Origin: Flavobacterium profundi
GTDB lineage: Bacteria > Bacteroidota > Bacteroidia > Flavobacteriales > Flavobacteriaceae
Length of the DNA: 64,000 bases
Assembly (NCBI RefSeq): GCF_006491645.1
Contig: NZ_VDCZ01000001.1
Location: 248,001-312,000, forward strand
Direction of reading: 5' to 3'
The notes under the pieces are model-generated. The model ran no database searches. It saw nothing but the letters and a program-made list of their open reading frames with translations, and was not told the DNA's origin. The first letter of the stretch is position 1. Every line of letters starts with the position of its first letter. Shown one piece after another: positions 19,765 to 30,700 of the stretch. The position numbers and the translations under genes were made by a program.

Positions 19765-20589
19765 TTATTTCTTTCTACGTTCTACAATATACTTATTACT
19801 TGGGTTAACTTTAGAACGAGTTCTATAACCCTTAGCAGGTAAACCTTTTCTTGAACGAGGGTGACCTCCTGATGAACGTCCTTCACCACCTCCCATTGGG
19901 TGATCAACAGGGTTCATTGCAACTGGTCTTGTTCTAGGCCTTCTACCTAACCATCTTGATCTACCAGCTTTACCTGAAACAACCAATTGATGATCAGAAT
20001 TTGATACCGCTCCAATCGTAGCTGAACAAGTCAACAAGATTAATCTTGTTTCACCTGAAGGCATTTTAATTGTCGCATACTTACCATCTCTTGCCATTAA
20101 TTGTGCAAAAGTACCTGCAGAACGAGCAATAACAGCTCCTTGACCTGGCCTTAATTCGATACATGAAATAACTGTACCTAAAGGAATTTTACTTAAAGGC
20201 AATGTGTTTCCTATTTCAGGAGACGCATCTGGACCAGAAACTACAGTTTGTCCAACTTGCAAACCATTCTGAGCAATTACATAAGTTTTAGCTCCATCAG
20301 CATATGCCAATAAAGATATAAAAGCAGAACGATTTGGATCGTATTCAATTGTTTTAACCACAGCAGGAACTCCTACTTTAGTTCTTTTAAAATCAATAAT
20401 ACGATACTTTTGTTTATGACCACCACCAATGTAGCGCATGGTCATTTTTCCTTGACTATTTCTACCTCCTGAGTTTTTTTTCGGAGCAAGTAATGAACGC
20501 TCCGGCTTATCAGTTGTAATAGTGTCAAAGCTATTCACAACTCTAAAACGCTGACCCGGGGTAATAGGTTTTAATTTTCTAACTGACAT
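19765..20589 (-). CDS. rplB: 50S ribosomal protein L2
   Basis: This 274-residue protein near the peptidyl-transferase centre has [20 protein letters not shown] and the conserved C-terminal [20 protein letters not shown]. The essential histidine is within that motif. Confidence 0.98.
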   Translation of the reverse strand: MSVRKLKPITPGQRFRVVNSFDTITTDKPERSLLAPKKNSGGRNSQGKMTMRYIGGGHKQKYRIIDFKRTKVGVPAVVKTIEYDPNRSAFISLLAYADGAKTYVIAQNGLQVGQTVVSGPDASPEIGNTLPLSKIPLGTVISCIELRPGQGAVIARSAGTFAQLMARDGKYATIKMPSGETRLILLTCSATIGAVSNSDHQLVVSGKAGRSRWLGRRPRTRPVAMNPVDHPMGGGEGRSSGGHPRSRKGLPAKGYRTRSKVNPSNKYIVERRKK

Positions 20590-20595
20590 TTTCTA

Positions 20596-20886
20596 TTAGA
20601 TATTAGTATAAAAATCTATTGTTTCTCCTTCTTGAACTTGAACAACTGCTTTTTTGTAAGCATTTGTTTTTCCACTGATTAAACCACTTTTAGTGTATTT
20701 AACCGATCTATCAGCTCTGTAATTCATTGTATTTACACCAACTACATTCACACCATAGGCAGCTTCAACTGCATTTTTGATTTGAATTTTATTCGCTTTT
20801 TTATCTACTACAAAACCAAAACGGTTAAAAATTTCACCATCTTTAGTTATTTTTTCAGTTATAATAGGCTTAATAATGATACTCAT
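20596..20886 (-). CDS. rplW: 50S ribosomal protein L23
   Basis: This 96-residue protein has IIKPIITEKITKDGE and QIKNAVEAAYGVNVVGVNTM. It docks signal recognition particle and trigger factor at the tunnel exit. Confidence 0.97.
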   Translation of the reverse strand: MSIIIKPIITEKITKDGEIFNRFGFVVDKKANKIQIKNAVEAAYGVNVVGVNTMNYRADRSVKYTKSGLISGKTNAYKKAVVQVQEGETIDFYTNI

Positions 20887-20895
20887 AACCTTTTC

Positions 20896-21525
20896 TTATT
20901 TACTTAAATTATCTTCTATTCCGCTTAAAGCACCTTCTAAAACAACTAAACTATTAGCGTTTAAAATACCGTAAGTACTTAATTCCGAAGAAGTTACCAC
21001 TGAAGACGTCTTTAAATTTCGTGACGACAAATATACATTTTTATTTGAATCACCCAACACAAATAAAGATTTTTTATTATCTAAACCTAAAGCTTTCAAT
21101 ACGTTAATGAAATTTTTAGTGTTTGGTGTTTCAAATGTAAAATCTTCAAGAACAATTAAACTAGATTCTTTCGCTTTTAATGAAAGCGCAGATTTTCTAG
21201 CCAATCTCTTTAAATTTTTATTCAATTTGAAAGAATAATTTCTAGGTCTTGGCCCAAAAACAGTTCCCCCTCCTTTAAACAAAGGATTTTTTGCACTACC
21301 CGCACGAGCAGTACCAGTTCCTTTTTGTTTTTTAATCTTACGAGTACTTCCAGCTACTTCAGCTCTTTCTTTTGATTTGTGAGTACCTTGTCTTTGATTA
21401 GCAAGATATTGTTTCACATCAAGATATACTGCGTGATTATTTGGCTCTATTGCGAATACTGAATCAGAAAGTTGAACTTTTCTTCCAGTATCTTTTCCGT
21501 TGAAATCTAATACTTTTACTTCCAT
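20896..21525 (-). CDS. rplD: 50S ribosomal protein L4
   Basis: This 209-residue protein has the conserved loop KKQKGTGTARAGSAKNPLFK and FGPRPRNYSFKLNKNLKRLA. Its last base of start codon overlaps the stop of rplC by 1 nt. In E. coli L4 represses the S10 operon. Confidence 0.98.
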   Translation of the reverse strand: MEVKVLDFNGKDTGRKVQLSDSVFAIEPNNHAVYLDVKQYLANQRQGTHKSKERAEVAGSTRKIKKQKGTGTARAGSAKNPLFKGGGTVFGPRPRNYSFKLNKNLKRLARKSALSLKAKESSLIVLEDFTFETPNTKNFINVLKALGLDNKKSLFVLGDSNKNVYLSSRNLKTSSVVTSSELSTYGILNANSLVVLEGALSGIEDNLSK

Positions 21526-22142
21526 TATTTCTGAATGATTACATAAGAGTTTTTATGTCCTGGAACACATCCTTTAACCACTAAAAGATTTTTATCAGCA
21601 ACAACTTTTAAAACTTTAAGATTTTGAACTGTAACATTCTCACCACCCATTCTTCCAGCCATTCTCATGCCTTTGAATACTCTAGATGGATAAGAAGAAG
21701 CACCAACAGATCCAGGAGCTCTTAAACGGTTATGTTGACCATGAGTTGATTGACCTACACCACCAAATCCGTGACGTTTTACAACCCCTTGAAAACCTTT
21801 ACCTTTAGACACACCTTGAACATCAACAAACTCTCCTTCGTTGAACAAATCAACAGTAAGAATTTCACCTAATTTGTGTTCTTCTTCAAAAAACTTGAAT
21901 TCAACAACTTTCTTCTTAGCAACAGTACCCGCTTTTTTGAAGTGACCTTCTTCAGCTTTTACCGAATGCTTTTCAGTTTTGTCATCGAAACCAAGCTGAA
22001 GAGCACTATACCCGTCAACCTCATTGGTTCTGACTTGGGTAATAACACATGGACCAGCTTCAATAACTGTACAAGGAATATTTTTCCCGTTTTCGTCAAA
22101 GATACTAGTCATGCCAATTTTTCTTCCGATTAACCCAGACAT
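21525..22142 (-). CDS. rplC: 50S ribosomal protein L3, first gene of the long ribosomal operon
   Basis: This 205-residue protein starts [20 protein letters not shown] and has [20 protein letters not shown] with [12 protein letters not shown]. It is the first gene after the promoter at 22220-22250, because rpsJ belongs to the previous operon and is cut off by a terminator. The start overlaps none of the leader hairpin. Confidence 0.98.
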   Translation of the reverse strand: MSGLIGRKIGMTSIFDENGKNIPCTVIEAGPCVITQVRTNEVDGYSALQLGFDDKTEKHSVKAEEGHFKKAGTVAKKKVVEFKFFEEEHKLGEILTVDLFNEGEFVDVQGVSKGKGFQGVVKRHGFGGVGQSTHGQHNRLRAPGSVGASSYPSRVFKGMRMAGRMGGENVTVQNLKVLKVVADKNLLVVKGCVPGHKNSYVIIQK

Positions 22143-22197
22143 ATAAAACTAATTAATTAATTAAACTATTTTTAATACTTATACATATATTATATAT

Positions 22198-22220
22198 GCA
22201 CATCCTCTTTTTGAGGGTGC
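22198..22220 (-). promoter_or_regulatory. 5'-terminal stem-loop in the rplC leader
   Basis: Read on the minus strand, GCAC-CCTC, 5-nt loop, GAGG, AT bulge, GTGC folds into an 8-bp hairpin. It begins within a few bases of the -7 element, so it would be at the extreme 5' end of the mRNA. The rpsL transcript has a comparable hairpin in the same place. Confidence 0.55.
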
Positions 22221-22250
22221 AAATATATAATTATTTTTTAATTATCGCAA
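22220..22250 (-). promoter_or_regulatory. Promoter of the rplC-rplQ ribosomal operon
   Basis: TTG (22248-22250), 20 bp, TATATTTG (22220-22227) on the minus strand fits the consensus fully. The predicted leader before rplC is about 70 nt. Confidence 0.75.
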
Positions 22251-22303
22251 AAATAATTAGTTACCTATTTTTTTTAAAAAAAGGCCTTTATTTTCTTCAT
22301 TAA

Positions 22304-22336
22304 AAAAACCGTAGTACTCACATACTAACGGTTTTT
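22304..22336 (-). terminator. Terminator of the str operon, after rpsJ
   Basis: The hairpin pairs aaaaccg-tagta with tactaacggtttt with one bulge. On the minus strand it is followed by a T run. It separates rpsJ from the rplC operon. Confidence 0.75.
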
Positions 22337-22372
22337 CATATTATTTATACTGTTAAATGACAGCAAAAAAAA

Positions 22373-22678
22373 CTATACTTTTATCTCTACTTCAACTCCA
22401 CTAGGTAATTCTAACTTCATTAAAGCATCAATAGTTTTAGAAGAAGAGCTATAAATATCCAACAATCTCTTGTAAGAACTTAATTCAAATTGCTCTCTAG
22501 ACTTCTTATTAACGTGTGGTGAACGTAAAACAGTAAAGATTTTTTTATTAGTAGGTAATGGAATAGGCCCAGTAACTACAGCTCCTGTACTTTTTACAGT
22601 CTTAACGATTTTTTCAGCAGATTTATCTACTAAATTATGATCGTATGATTTTAATTTTATTCTGATTTTTTGACTCAT
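22373..22678 (-). CDS. rpsJ: 30S ribosomal protein S10 (also NusE)
   Basis: This 101-residue protein has [20 protein letters not shown] and [20 protein letters not shown] with the C-terminal [12 protein letters not shown]10 is also the NusB partner in antitermination. It is the last gene of rpsL-rpsG-fusA-rpsJ here, with no tuf gene between fusA and rpsJ. Confidence 0.98.
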   Translation of the reverse strand: MSQKIRIKLKSYDHNLVDKSAEKIVKTVKSTGAVVTGPIPLPTNKKIFTVLRSPHVNKKSREQFELSSYKRLLDIYSSSSKTIDALMKLELPSGVEVEIKV

Positions 22679-22689
22679 TTTCTTAAAAA

Positions 22690-24846
22690 TTAAGCGTTAC
22701 CTTTTGCTTTTTTGATTACCTCTTCTGAAATATTAGATGGAGTTTCAGCATAGTGAGAAAATTCCATAGTAGAAGTTGCTCTACCTGATGATAATGTTCT
22801 CAAAGTTGTAACATATCCAAACATTTCAGATAAAGGAACATCCGCTTTAATAGTTTTTGCTCCTGATCTATCACCCATGTTATTAACTTGACCTCTTCTT
22901 CTGTTCAAGTCACCGACAATATCACCCATATTCTCCTCTGGAGTAATCACCTCAATTTTCATAATTGGCTCTAAGATTACAGCACCTGCAGCTTTAGCCA
23001 CTTCTTTATAACCTAATTTAGCAGCCAATTCGAAAGATAAAGCATCAGAATCCACAGGGTGGAAAGATCCATCCAATAAAGTAACTTTTAAACTATCCAC
23101 AGCATAACCTGCTAATGGACCAGTTTTCATTGCTTCTCTAAAACCTTTTTCAACAGCAGGAATATATTCTTTAGGAACGTTACCACCTTTAACTTCGTTG
23201 ATAAATTGTAATCCCATTGCTGGCTTACCATCTACATCATCAGCAGGCTCTAATCTGAAAACAATATCTCCAAATTTACCACGTCCACCAGATTGCTTTT
23301 TATAAACCTCTCTATGTTGAGCAGATTTCGTAAATGCTTCTTTGTATTCTACTTGAGGCTCACCTTGGTTTACTTCAACTTTGAACTCACGTTTCATACG
23401 GTCTACTAAGATATCTAAGTGAAGCTCACCCATACCTGAAATAATAGTTTGACCTGAAGCCTCATCTGTTCTAACAGTAAAAGTAGGATCCTCTTCAGCT
23501 AATTTCGCTAAAGCCATACCCATTTTATCAACATCAGCCTTAGTTTTAGGCTCAATAGCAATACCAATTACTGGATCAGGGAATTTCATAGACTCAAGAA
23601 TGATTGGGTGTTTTTCATCACACATTGTATCTCCAGTCTTAATATCTTTAAATCCAACAGCAGCTCCAATATCTCCAGCTTCAATAAATTCAATAGGATT
23701 TTGTTTATTAGCGTGCATTTGATAAATACGAGAAATACGCTCTTTATTACCTGAACGAGTATTTAAAATATAAGAACCAGCATCCAATCTTCCAGAATAA
23801 GCACGGAAGAAAGCCAAACGACCCACATAAGGATCTGTAGCAATTTTAAATGCAAGAGCTGCAAAAGGCTCTTTTGGATCAGGACGACGCAATATTTTCT
23901 TTTGATCTTCTTCTAATAAATCAGCATCATCAGGATGAATTCCTTCGATACCTTCTTTATCTAAAGGAGAAGGCAAATATTTACAAACAGCATCTAACAT
24001 GAACTGAACTCCTTTATTTTTAAAAGAAGAACCAGCAATCATTGGTATGATAGCCATATCAATAGTAGCAGCACGTAAAGCTGTATTGATTTCTTCTTCA
24101 GTAATAGAGTTTTCATCTTCCATATATTTATCAAGAAGATTTTCATCATAAGTTGCAATTTCCTCAATAAGAATAGAACGATATTTCTTAACATCATCTA
24201 CCATATCAGCAGGAATATCAATAATATCAAAAGTAGCTCCTTGCGTTTCATCATGCCATACAATAGCTTGATTTTTTACCAAATCAACCACTCCTTTGAA
24301 ATCACTCTCTTCTCCAATTGGCAATGTAATTGCAACTGCATTGGATTTCAACATTTCTTTCACTTGTTGACATACTGCTAAAAAGTTAGAACCTTGACGA
24401 TCCATCTTGTTAACAAATCCCATACGAGGAACTCTATATTGATCCGCTAATCTCCAGTTAGTTTCAGATTGAGGCTCAACACCATCAACTGCACTAAATA
24501 AAAACACCAATCCATCTAATACACGTAATGATCTATTTACCTCTACAGTAAAGTCAACGTGACCAGGAGTATCGATAATATTGAAGTGGTAAGCTTGCGA
24601 TTCCGGCAACAATTTTCCTTGTTGAGTTGGAAAATTCCACTCACATGTAGTTGCAGCAGAAGTAATCGTAATACCTCTTTCTTGTTCTTGAGCCATCCAG
24701 TCCATTGTAGCTGCACCATCGTGCACCTCTCCAATTTTATGTGACTTTCCAGTATAAAAAAGAATTCGCTCAGTTGTTGTTGTTTTACCAGCATCAATGT
24801 GAGCAGCAATTCCTATATTTCTTGTAAATTTTAAATCTCTAGCCAT
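22690..24846 (-). CDS. fusA: Elongation factor G
   Basis: This 718-residue GTPase drives translocation. It has the P-loop [15 protein letters not shown], switch [18 protein letters not shown], domain II and the domain IV-V region ([20 protein letters not shown] is typical). It is full length and in the str operon between rpsG and rpsJ. The protein is therefore probably the housekeeping EF-G rather than an EF-G2. Confidence 0.98.
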   Translation of the reverse strand: MARDLKFTRNIGIAAHIDAGKTTTTERILFYTGKSHKIGEVHDGAATMDWMAQEQERGITITSAATTCEWNFPTQQGKLLPESQAYHFNIIDTPGHVDFTVEVNRSLRVLDGLVFLFSAVDGVEPQSETNWRLADQYRVPRMGFVNKMDRQGSNFLAVCQQVKEMLKSNAVAITLPIGEESDFKGVVDLVKNQAIVWHDETQGATFDIIDIPADMVDDVKKYRSILIEEIATYDENLLDKYMEDENSITEEEINTALRAATIDMAIIPMIAGSSFKNKGVQFMLDAVCKYLPSPLDKEGIEGIHPDDADLLEEDQKKILRRPDPKEPFAALAFKIATDPYVGRLAFFRAYSGRLDAGSYILNTRSGNKERISRIYQMHANKQNPIEFIEAGDIGAAVGFKDIKTGDTMCDEKHPIILESMKFPDPVIGIAIEPKTKADVDKMGMALAKLAEEDPTFTVRTDEASGQTIISGMGELHLDILVDRMKREFKVEVNQGEPQVEYKEAFTKSAQHREVYKKQSGGRGKFGDIVFRLEPADDVDGKPAMGLQFINEVKGGNVPKEYIPAVEKGFREAMKTGPLAGYAVDSLKVTLLDGSFHPVDSDALSFELAAKLGYKEVAKAAGAVILEPIMKIEVITPEENMGDIVGDLNRRRGQVNNMGDRSGAKTIKADVPLSEMFGYVTTLRTLSSGRATSTMEFSHYAETPSNISEEVIKKAKGNA

Positions 24847-24863
24847 TTCTTTTGTTTTATGAA

Positions 24864-25340
24864 TTAAAATCTAAAGTGAGAGAAAGCTTTATTTGCTTCT
24901 GCCATTTTATGAGTATCCATTCTTTTCTTAACAGCAGCACCTTCTTCTTTAGCAGCAGCTAAAATTTCAGAAGCCAACTTGTTAGCCATTGATTTTTCAT
25001 TTCTTCTTCTTGCATATAAAATCATCCATTTCATAGAATAAGAAATTTTTCTATCTGGACGAATTTGCATTGGAATCTGGAAAGTAGCTCCACCCACTCT
25101 TCTTGAGCGAACTTCCACATGAGGCATAACATTTGTTAATGCATCTTTCCATATTTCTAAAGCAGTTTTCTCTGCATCTTGCTTTTTTGCTTCTACGATA
25201 TCTAATGCATCATAAAACACTTTAAAAGCTGTTGATTTTTTACCATCCCACATTAAGTTGTTTACAAAACGTGTCACTAACTGATCGTTAAATTTTGGAT
25301 CTGGCAAAAGAGGTCTTTTTTTGGCCTGTCTTTTTCTCAT
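24864..25340 (-). CDS. rpsG: 30S ribosomal protein S7
   Basis: This 158-residue protein has [19 protein letters not shown] and [20 protein letters not shown]. It nucleates assembly of the 30S head. It is between rpsL and fusA. Confidence 0.98.
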   Translation of the reverse strand: MRKRQAKKRPLLPDPKFNDQLVTRFVNNLMWDGKKSTAFKVFYDALDIVEAKKQDAEKTALEIWKDALTNVMPHVEVRSRRVGGATFQIPMQIRPDRKISYSMKWMILYARRRNEKSMANKLASEILAAAKEEGAAVKKRMDTHKMAEANKAFSHFRF

Positions 25341-25363
25341 GTCTTTTCTTTAAAAGATTTAAA

Positions 25364-25771
25364 TTACTTTTTCTTTCCAGTTGTTGCAGCAGCTTGTCCT
25401 GGTTTTGGACGTTTTGCTCCATACTTAGATCTACGTTGTGTTCTACCTGCTACTCCAGCGGTATCTAATGCACCACGAACGATGTGGTAACGTACACCTG
25501 GTAAATCTTTTACTCTTCCACCTCTAACTAATACTATCGAGTGCTCTTGTAAATTATGTCCTTCTCCAGGGATGTAAGCATTTACTTCATTACCATTTGT
25601 TAAACGAACACGGGCAACTTTACGCATTGCCGAGTTTGGTTTTTTTGGCGTTGTAGTATAAACACGCGTACAAACCCCTCTTCTTTGAGGACAAGAATCT
25701 AAAGCAGCCGATTTACTCTTCTTAGTTATTTTGGCTCTTCCAGTTCTTACTAATTGTTGAATTGTTGGCAT
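25364..25771 (-). CDS. rpsL: 30S ribosomal protein S12
   Basis: This 135-residue decoding-site protein starts [15 protein letters not shown]. Lys43 (TPKKPNSA) and Lys88 (GRVKDLPG), where streptomycin-resistance changes occur, are both wild type. It is the first gene of the str operon with a good promoter 55 bp upstream. Confidence 0.98.
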   Translation of the reverse strand: MPTIQQLVRTGRAKITKKSKSAALDSCPQRRGVCTRVYTTTPKKPNSAMRKVARVRLTNGNEVNAYIPGEGHNLQEHSIVLVRGGRVKDLPGVRYHIVRGALDTAGVAGRTQRRSKYGAKRPKPGQAAATTGKKK

Positions 25772-25803
25772 AATTGTTTATAATAATTACTTATAATTTA
25801 ACT

Positions 25804-25821
25804 CCCTAACACTATTTAGGG
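25804..25821 (-). promoter_or_regulatory. 5'-terminal stem-loop in the rpsL leader
   Basis: The palindrome ccctaa / ttaggg with a 6-nt loop lies directly downstream of the rpsL promoter, beginning about 5 bp past the -7 element. It is not followed by a T run, so it is a leader hairpin and not a terminator. Confidence 0.5.
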
Positions 25822-25825
25822 GGTG

Positions 25826-25855
25826 CAAATGTAGTTATTATTTTTTACAAAACAA
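25826..25855 (-). promoter_or_regulatory. Promoter of the str operon (rpsL)
   Basis: TTG (25853-25855), 19 bp, TACATTTG (25826-25833) on the minus strand fits the consensus fully. Confidence 0.75.
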
Positions 25856-26025
25856 ATCTAATTTGTTTATTTTCAAGTCAATTGTTTTTTTCTTAACCCT
25901 AATTAAACATCTAATCAATGATTTATAGCATACAGACCAATAACACTCACTATAATAAAAAGAAAAAAAAACTCAAATGAATTCAAATTAAAATTTATCA
26001 CTCATTTTTACGTTACTTTACTGCC

Positions 26026-27687
26026 ATGAAAATCTTTTTTTCCATATTATTCATTTTAGCCAGCTTACAAATTCAAAGTCAATCTTTTTTCCTTGTTGTT
26101 AATGGCACATCCAATAAAGAACAAAAAACGATAGACAGCATTGGTTACCAAAAAAAACACGATAAAGTGAGTTCCATTTTGAATGAAATCAAAACTCTTG
26201 ACTCTTTATTATACAAATTAGGACATATAACTCATTACATTACTGAGCAAAAAAAAACAAATGACAGCACTTTTAATTACACCTATTTTCTTGGCAATCC
26301 AATTTCAAACAACAAAATCATAACCACTCAAACCAACCAAAGCTCTAAAGAAATTTTATCCATAACAAAAGACACAATTACAATCTCCTTTTCAGAGACA
26401 GAAATATGGATAAAAAGTCAACTTCAAATTTTAGAAAAAAAGGGGTACTCGCAAGCTAATATTCAACTTACGAATCAAAAAATCCACAACTCCTCTTTAT
26501 ATACTAATTTAGATATTTATTTAGGCCCTTCAAGAAAAACAGACGAAATCATAATATTAGGTTATGAAAAATTTCCAAAAAATATACACCATCAATTAAA
26601 TAAAAGCGTAAAAAACAAAACTTTCAATCAAGAACTTGTAAAAAAAATAAACAACAACTTAAACAACTTATCATTTATTACCCAAGTAAAATACCCTGAA
26701 ATATTATTTACCAAAGACAAAACAAGCATTTTCGCTTATGTTAACAAATCAAAGCCTAATAAATTTGATGGCTTCATTGGATTTTCGAATACTGATAAAA
26801 ACAAACTCATTTTTAATGGCTACTTAGACTTACAACTTACAAACATTTTAAACTACGGAGAAAAATTCAAACTCTATTGGAAAAATAATGGAGAACAACA
26901 AACTCAATTTGATTTTGAAACCGAAATTCCATATCTATTTAAAACTCCATTAGGAATAAAAACCGAATTAAACATATTTAAACAAGATAGTACTTTTCAA
27001 AACACTAAAATAAACACTGACATTGGATATCATTTTTCTTTTAGTCAAAAAATATTTCTTGGTTACCAAAAAACAACTTCCATTGACATCCAAAATAACA
27101 ATACACAAAATTTAAAAAACTTTACCAATCAATTCTACACCACATCCTATGAATATCTAAAAAACAATTTCTATCATTATTTATTACCTGAAAAAACTAG
27201 CTTATTACTCAAACTTGGATATGGTTCAAGAAAAGACAATCAAAACAAAAACAATCAATTCTTCACACAACTAGAAATCAATCACTTGTTTGAAATTAAT
27301 TTAAAAAATCAAATTTTACTCAAAAACCATTCATTCTATCTGAGTAGTAAAGATTACTTAACAAACGAATTGTATCGTTTTGGCGGAATAAATTCAATAA
27401 GAGGCTTTAGAGAAAACTCCCTTCAAGCCAACTTAACTACAGGGATATTTACAGAATACAGATATAATTTAGCCAGCAATTTAATCATTCACTCCATACT
27501 TGATTACGCCTACATGGAAGACAAAACCATTTCTAAAACTAACAAACTTTTAGGAATTGGATTAGGATTTGAAATCTTAAGTGAAAATGGATTATTTCAT
27601 TTTATTTACTCAAACGGCTCAGCTAATAATGAAAATATTAAACTTTCTAATTCACTAATTCAAATTAGTTTTAAGACAAATTTTTAA
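26026..27687 (+). CDS. Omp85-superfamily outer membrane protein
   Basis: The protein has 553 residues and a signal peptide (MKIFFSILFILASLQIQSQ). A periplasmic part of about 200 residues resembles POTRA-like domains only loosely. The C-terminal half is a predicted beta-barrel and contains RFGGINSIRGF, the conserved RGF motif of Omp85/TpsB barrels, then ends in a terminal beta strand with Phe (FKTNF). Members insert or export proteins or lipids across the outer membrane; the substrate here is unknown. It is shorter than BamA, so it is not the essential BamA. It is upstream of the SusC/SusD pair but separated by 95 bp. Confidence 0.75.
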   Translation: MKIFFSILFILASLQIQSQSFFLVVNGTSNKEQKTIDSIGYQKKHDKVSSILNEIKTLDSLLYKLGHITHYITEQKKTNDSTFNYTYFLGNPISNNKIITTQTNQSSKEILSITKDTITISFSETEIWIKSQLQILEKKGYSQANIQLTNQKIHNSSLYTNLDIYLGPSRKTDEIIILGYEKFPKNIHHQLNKSVKNKTFNQELVKKINNNLNNLSFITQVKYPEILFTKDKTSIFAYVNKSKPNKFDGFIGFSNTDKNKLIFNGYLDLQLTNILNYGEKFKLYWKNNGEQQTQFDFETEIPYLFKTPLGIKTELNIFKQDSTFQNTKINTDIGYHFSFSQKIFLGYQKTTSIDIQNNNTQNLKNFTNQFYTTSYEYLKNNFYHYLLPEKTSLLLKLGYGSRKDNQNKNNQFFTQLEINHLFEINLKNQILLKNHSFYLSSKDYLTNELYRFGGINSIRGFRENSLQANLTTGIFTEYRYNLASNLIIHSILDYAYMEDKTISKTNKLLGIGLGFEILSENGLFHFIYSNGSANNENIKLSNSLIQISFKTNF

Positions 27688-27782
27688 GATAAGTAATGTT
27701 AAATGTTAAAAAAAGATTAAATAATATTAGGATTACAAACTTTTTTTTTTGAATTTTGGGCAACTAATTCAAATTAACATAT

Positions 27783-30700
27783 ATGAGATCTAAATTTAAC
27801 GTATTACTAACTGTATTAGTAGTAATGTTAGGGCAAATGATTTTTGCTCAAGTAAAAACTGTTTCGGGAACAGTTGTAGATCAAAACGGACTTCCCTTAC
27901 CAAGTGTAGCCATTCAAGAGAAAGGCTCAGGTAATGGTACACAAACCGATTTTGATGGTAATTTTAAAATTGATGTAAGACAAGGCTCAACACTTGTTTT
28001 CAGTTATGTAAGTATGAAAACACAAGAAGTGGTTGTTAATTCAACTACTTTAAAAGTAATCATGCAAGAAGACATAACAACACTTGAAGGTGTCGTTGTT
28101 ACTGCTTTAGGTATCAAAAGAGAGAAAAAAGCTCTTGGTTATGCTACACAAGAAGTAAAAGGAGAAGACGTTGCTGATACTCCAGTAACCAACTTTGCAG
28201 ACGCATTATCTGGCGAAGTTGCTGGTTTAGATGTTCAATCATCTGGTACTATGGGAGGGTCTACAAATATTGTTGTAAGAGGTTATAACTCTATTAGCGG
28301 AAACAACCAAGCATTGATCGTTATAGACGGAACTCCAGTAATTAACAACACTAATAACAGTGTAGGACAAACTGCAGGTAGAGGAGGTTATGACTATGGT
28401 AATGCTGCAATGGATATTAATCCAGACGACATAGAATCATTAAACGTATTAAAAGGTGCAGCAGCAACAGCACTGTATGGTTCTAGAGCAAGTAATGGTG
28501 CCATTATTATTACAACTAAAAAAGGAAAAAAAGGAAAAGGTATTGGTGTATCCTTTACAAGTTCGATAACTGCAGGAACAGTAGATAAAGAAACTCTACC
28601 AAAATACCAAGACAAATATGGTGCTGGTTATGGCCCTTATTATGATGATCCTACAGGATATTTTGATTATTTTGACATTAATGGTGACAGTGTTGACGAT
28701 TTAATTGTACCTTTTAGAGAAGACGCATCTTATGGAGCGGCTTTTGATCCAAATTTAAATGTTTACCAATGGACTTCTATCTACCCTGAATTACCAGGTT
28801 ATTTACAAGCTACTCCTTGGGTTGCTGCAAAAAACAATCCTAATAGCGTTTTTAAAACAGCTCTAACTTACACTAATTCAATTTCGTTTGGAAAAAGTAC
28901 TGATAACAGCTCTTTTAGACTAGGGTATACCAATAAAATTCAAGAAGGTGTAATGCCAAACAGTCAAATTAAGAGAAATACGTTAACATTTTCAGGATCT
29001 ACAAATTTTTCTGAAAGCTTAACTGGATCAGTTGATTTCTCTTATACTAACAACAATGGTAAAGGTAGAAATGGAACAGGATATGATTCAAAAAATCCAA
29101 TGCAAGCATTTCGTCAATGGTTCCAAACAAATGTTGACATTCAACAACAAAAAGATGCCTTCTTTAGTACTGGACAAAACATAACTTGGAACGCAACATC
29201 TGCTTCAAACAGAAGACCTGCATATACAGACAATGTTTATTGGACATTATACAAAAACTTTCAAAATGATAGTAGAGATCGTTACATTGGTAACTTTACT
29301 TTAAATCAAAAAGTTACAAGCTGGTTTAGCTTAATGGGACGTTTCGCTTACGATACTTATTCCGAAATTAGAGAAGAAAGAATTGATGTAGGTTCTGCAG
29401 ATGTTCCATTATATGCTGTTACCAACAGAAAAACTTCAGAATTAAATTATGATTTAATGGGTACATTTAATTATAATATTACTGAAGACTTAAATTTTGA
29501 CGGTTTAGTTGGGTTTAACATGAGAGTTAACAAATTAAATTCCTTAGCTGCACAAACCAACGGTGGTTTAGGTTTAGCTGGAATCTTTACTTTAGCAAAT
29601 TCAGTTAATCCTTTAACTTCAGACGATTACAACAAAGTTGATTACACTAAAAAAGTAGACGGTGTATTTGGTAAAATCGGTCTTGGATACAAAGGGACCT
29701 ATTATTTAGACATCACAGGAAGAAGAGATAGATCATCATCTTTACCTGTTGACAATAACACTTATTTCTACCCTTCTGTTTCTACTAGTATTGTTTTTTC
29801 TAATATCCTTAAACAAGATTGGTTAAACTTTGGTAAAATTAGAGCTAATTATGCAGAAGTAGGTAACGACACTGATCCATATCAAGTATATGACACCTAT
29901 AATCTAGTACCTCCAATTAGCGGTCAAGGGTCAGCCTCAAATTCTGCTACTTTGAACAACCCTAATTTAAAAGCTGAAAGATCAAGAGATATCGAGTTAG
30001 GATTAGAATTAAGCACTCTAAATAATAGATTAGGAATAGATTTCTCATATTACAAACGTGAAACTAAAGATTTAATTTCTAGAGTTGATATTTCTGGAGC
30101 TTCTGGTTATACTGGTCAATGGTTAAATGGAGCTGATATGGAAAACAAAGGTATTGAGTTAATCTTAAGTGGTACACCTGTAAAAACAGAGAATTTTTCT
30201 TGGGATATTAAAGTTAACTTCGCGAAAAATGAGAGTGAAGTAACTAGATTGGCTGAAGATATCGAATTTATTCAACTAGCAAATGTTCAAGGTGGTGTAT
30301 CATTAGGTGCTTCATTGGGTGAACCATTTGGTGTAATTAGAGGTAGAGATTTTGTTTATCACGAGAATGGGCAACCAATTGTTGGTACAAACGGTTATTA
30401 CCAAAGAACTACAGAGAGCAACAAAGTTATTGGTAATATCAACCCAGATTGGACAGGTGGTGTAAAAAACATATTAAAATACAAAAATTTCAACTTAAGT
30501 TTCTTAATTGACATTCAAAAAGGTGGAGATGTGTTTTCATTAGACACATGGTACGGTTACGCAACAGGATTGTATGACTTTACAGCTGGAACAAATCGTT
30601 TAGGGAATCCAGTTCGTGATGCTGTATCCGCTGGTGGTGGTGTAATACTTCCAGGAGTTCAAGCTGATGGTACTCCAAATACTGTTGTTGCAAGTGCGAC

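Noticed and set aside
24543..24809. Open frame inside fusA
   Set aside because: It lies entirely in the fusA coding region in another frame and shows only shadow composition.
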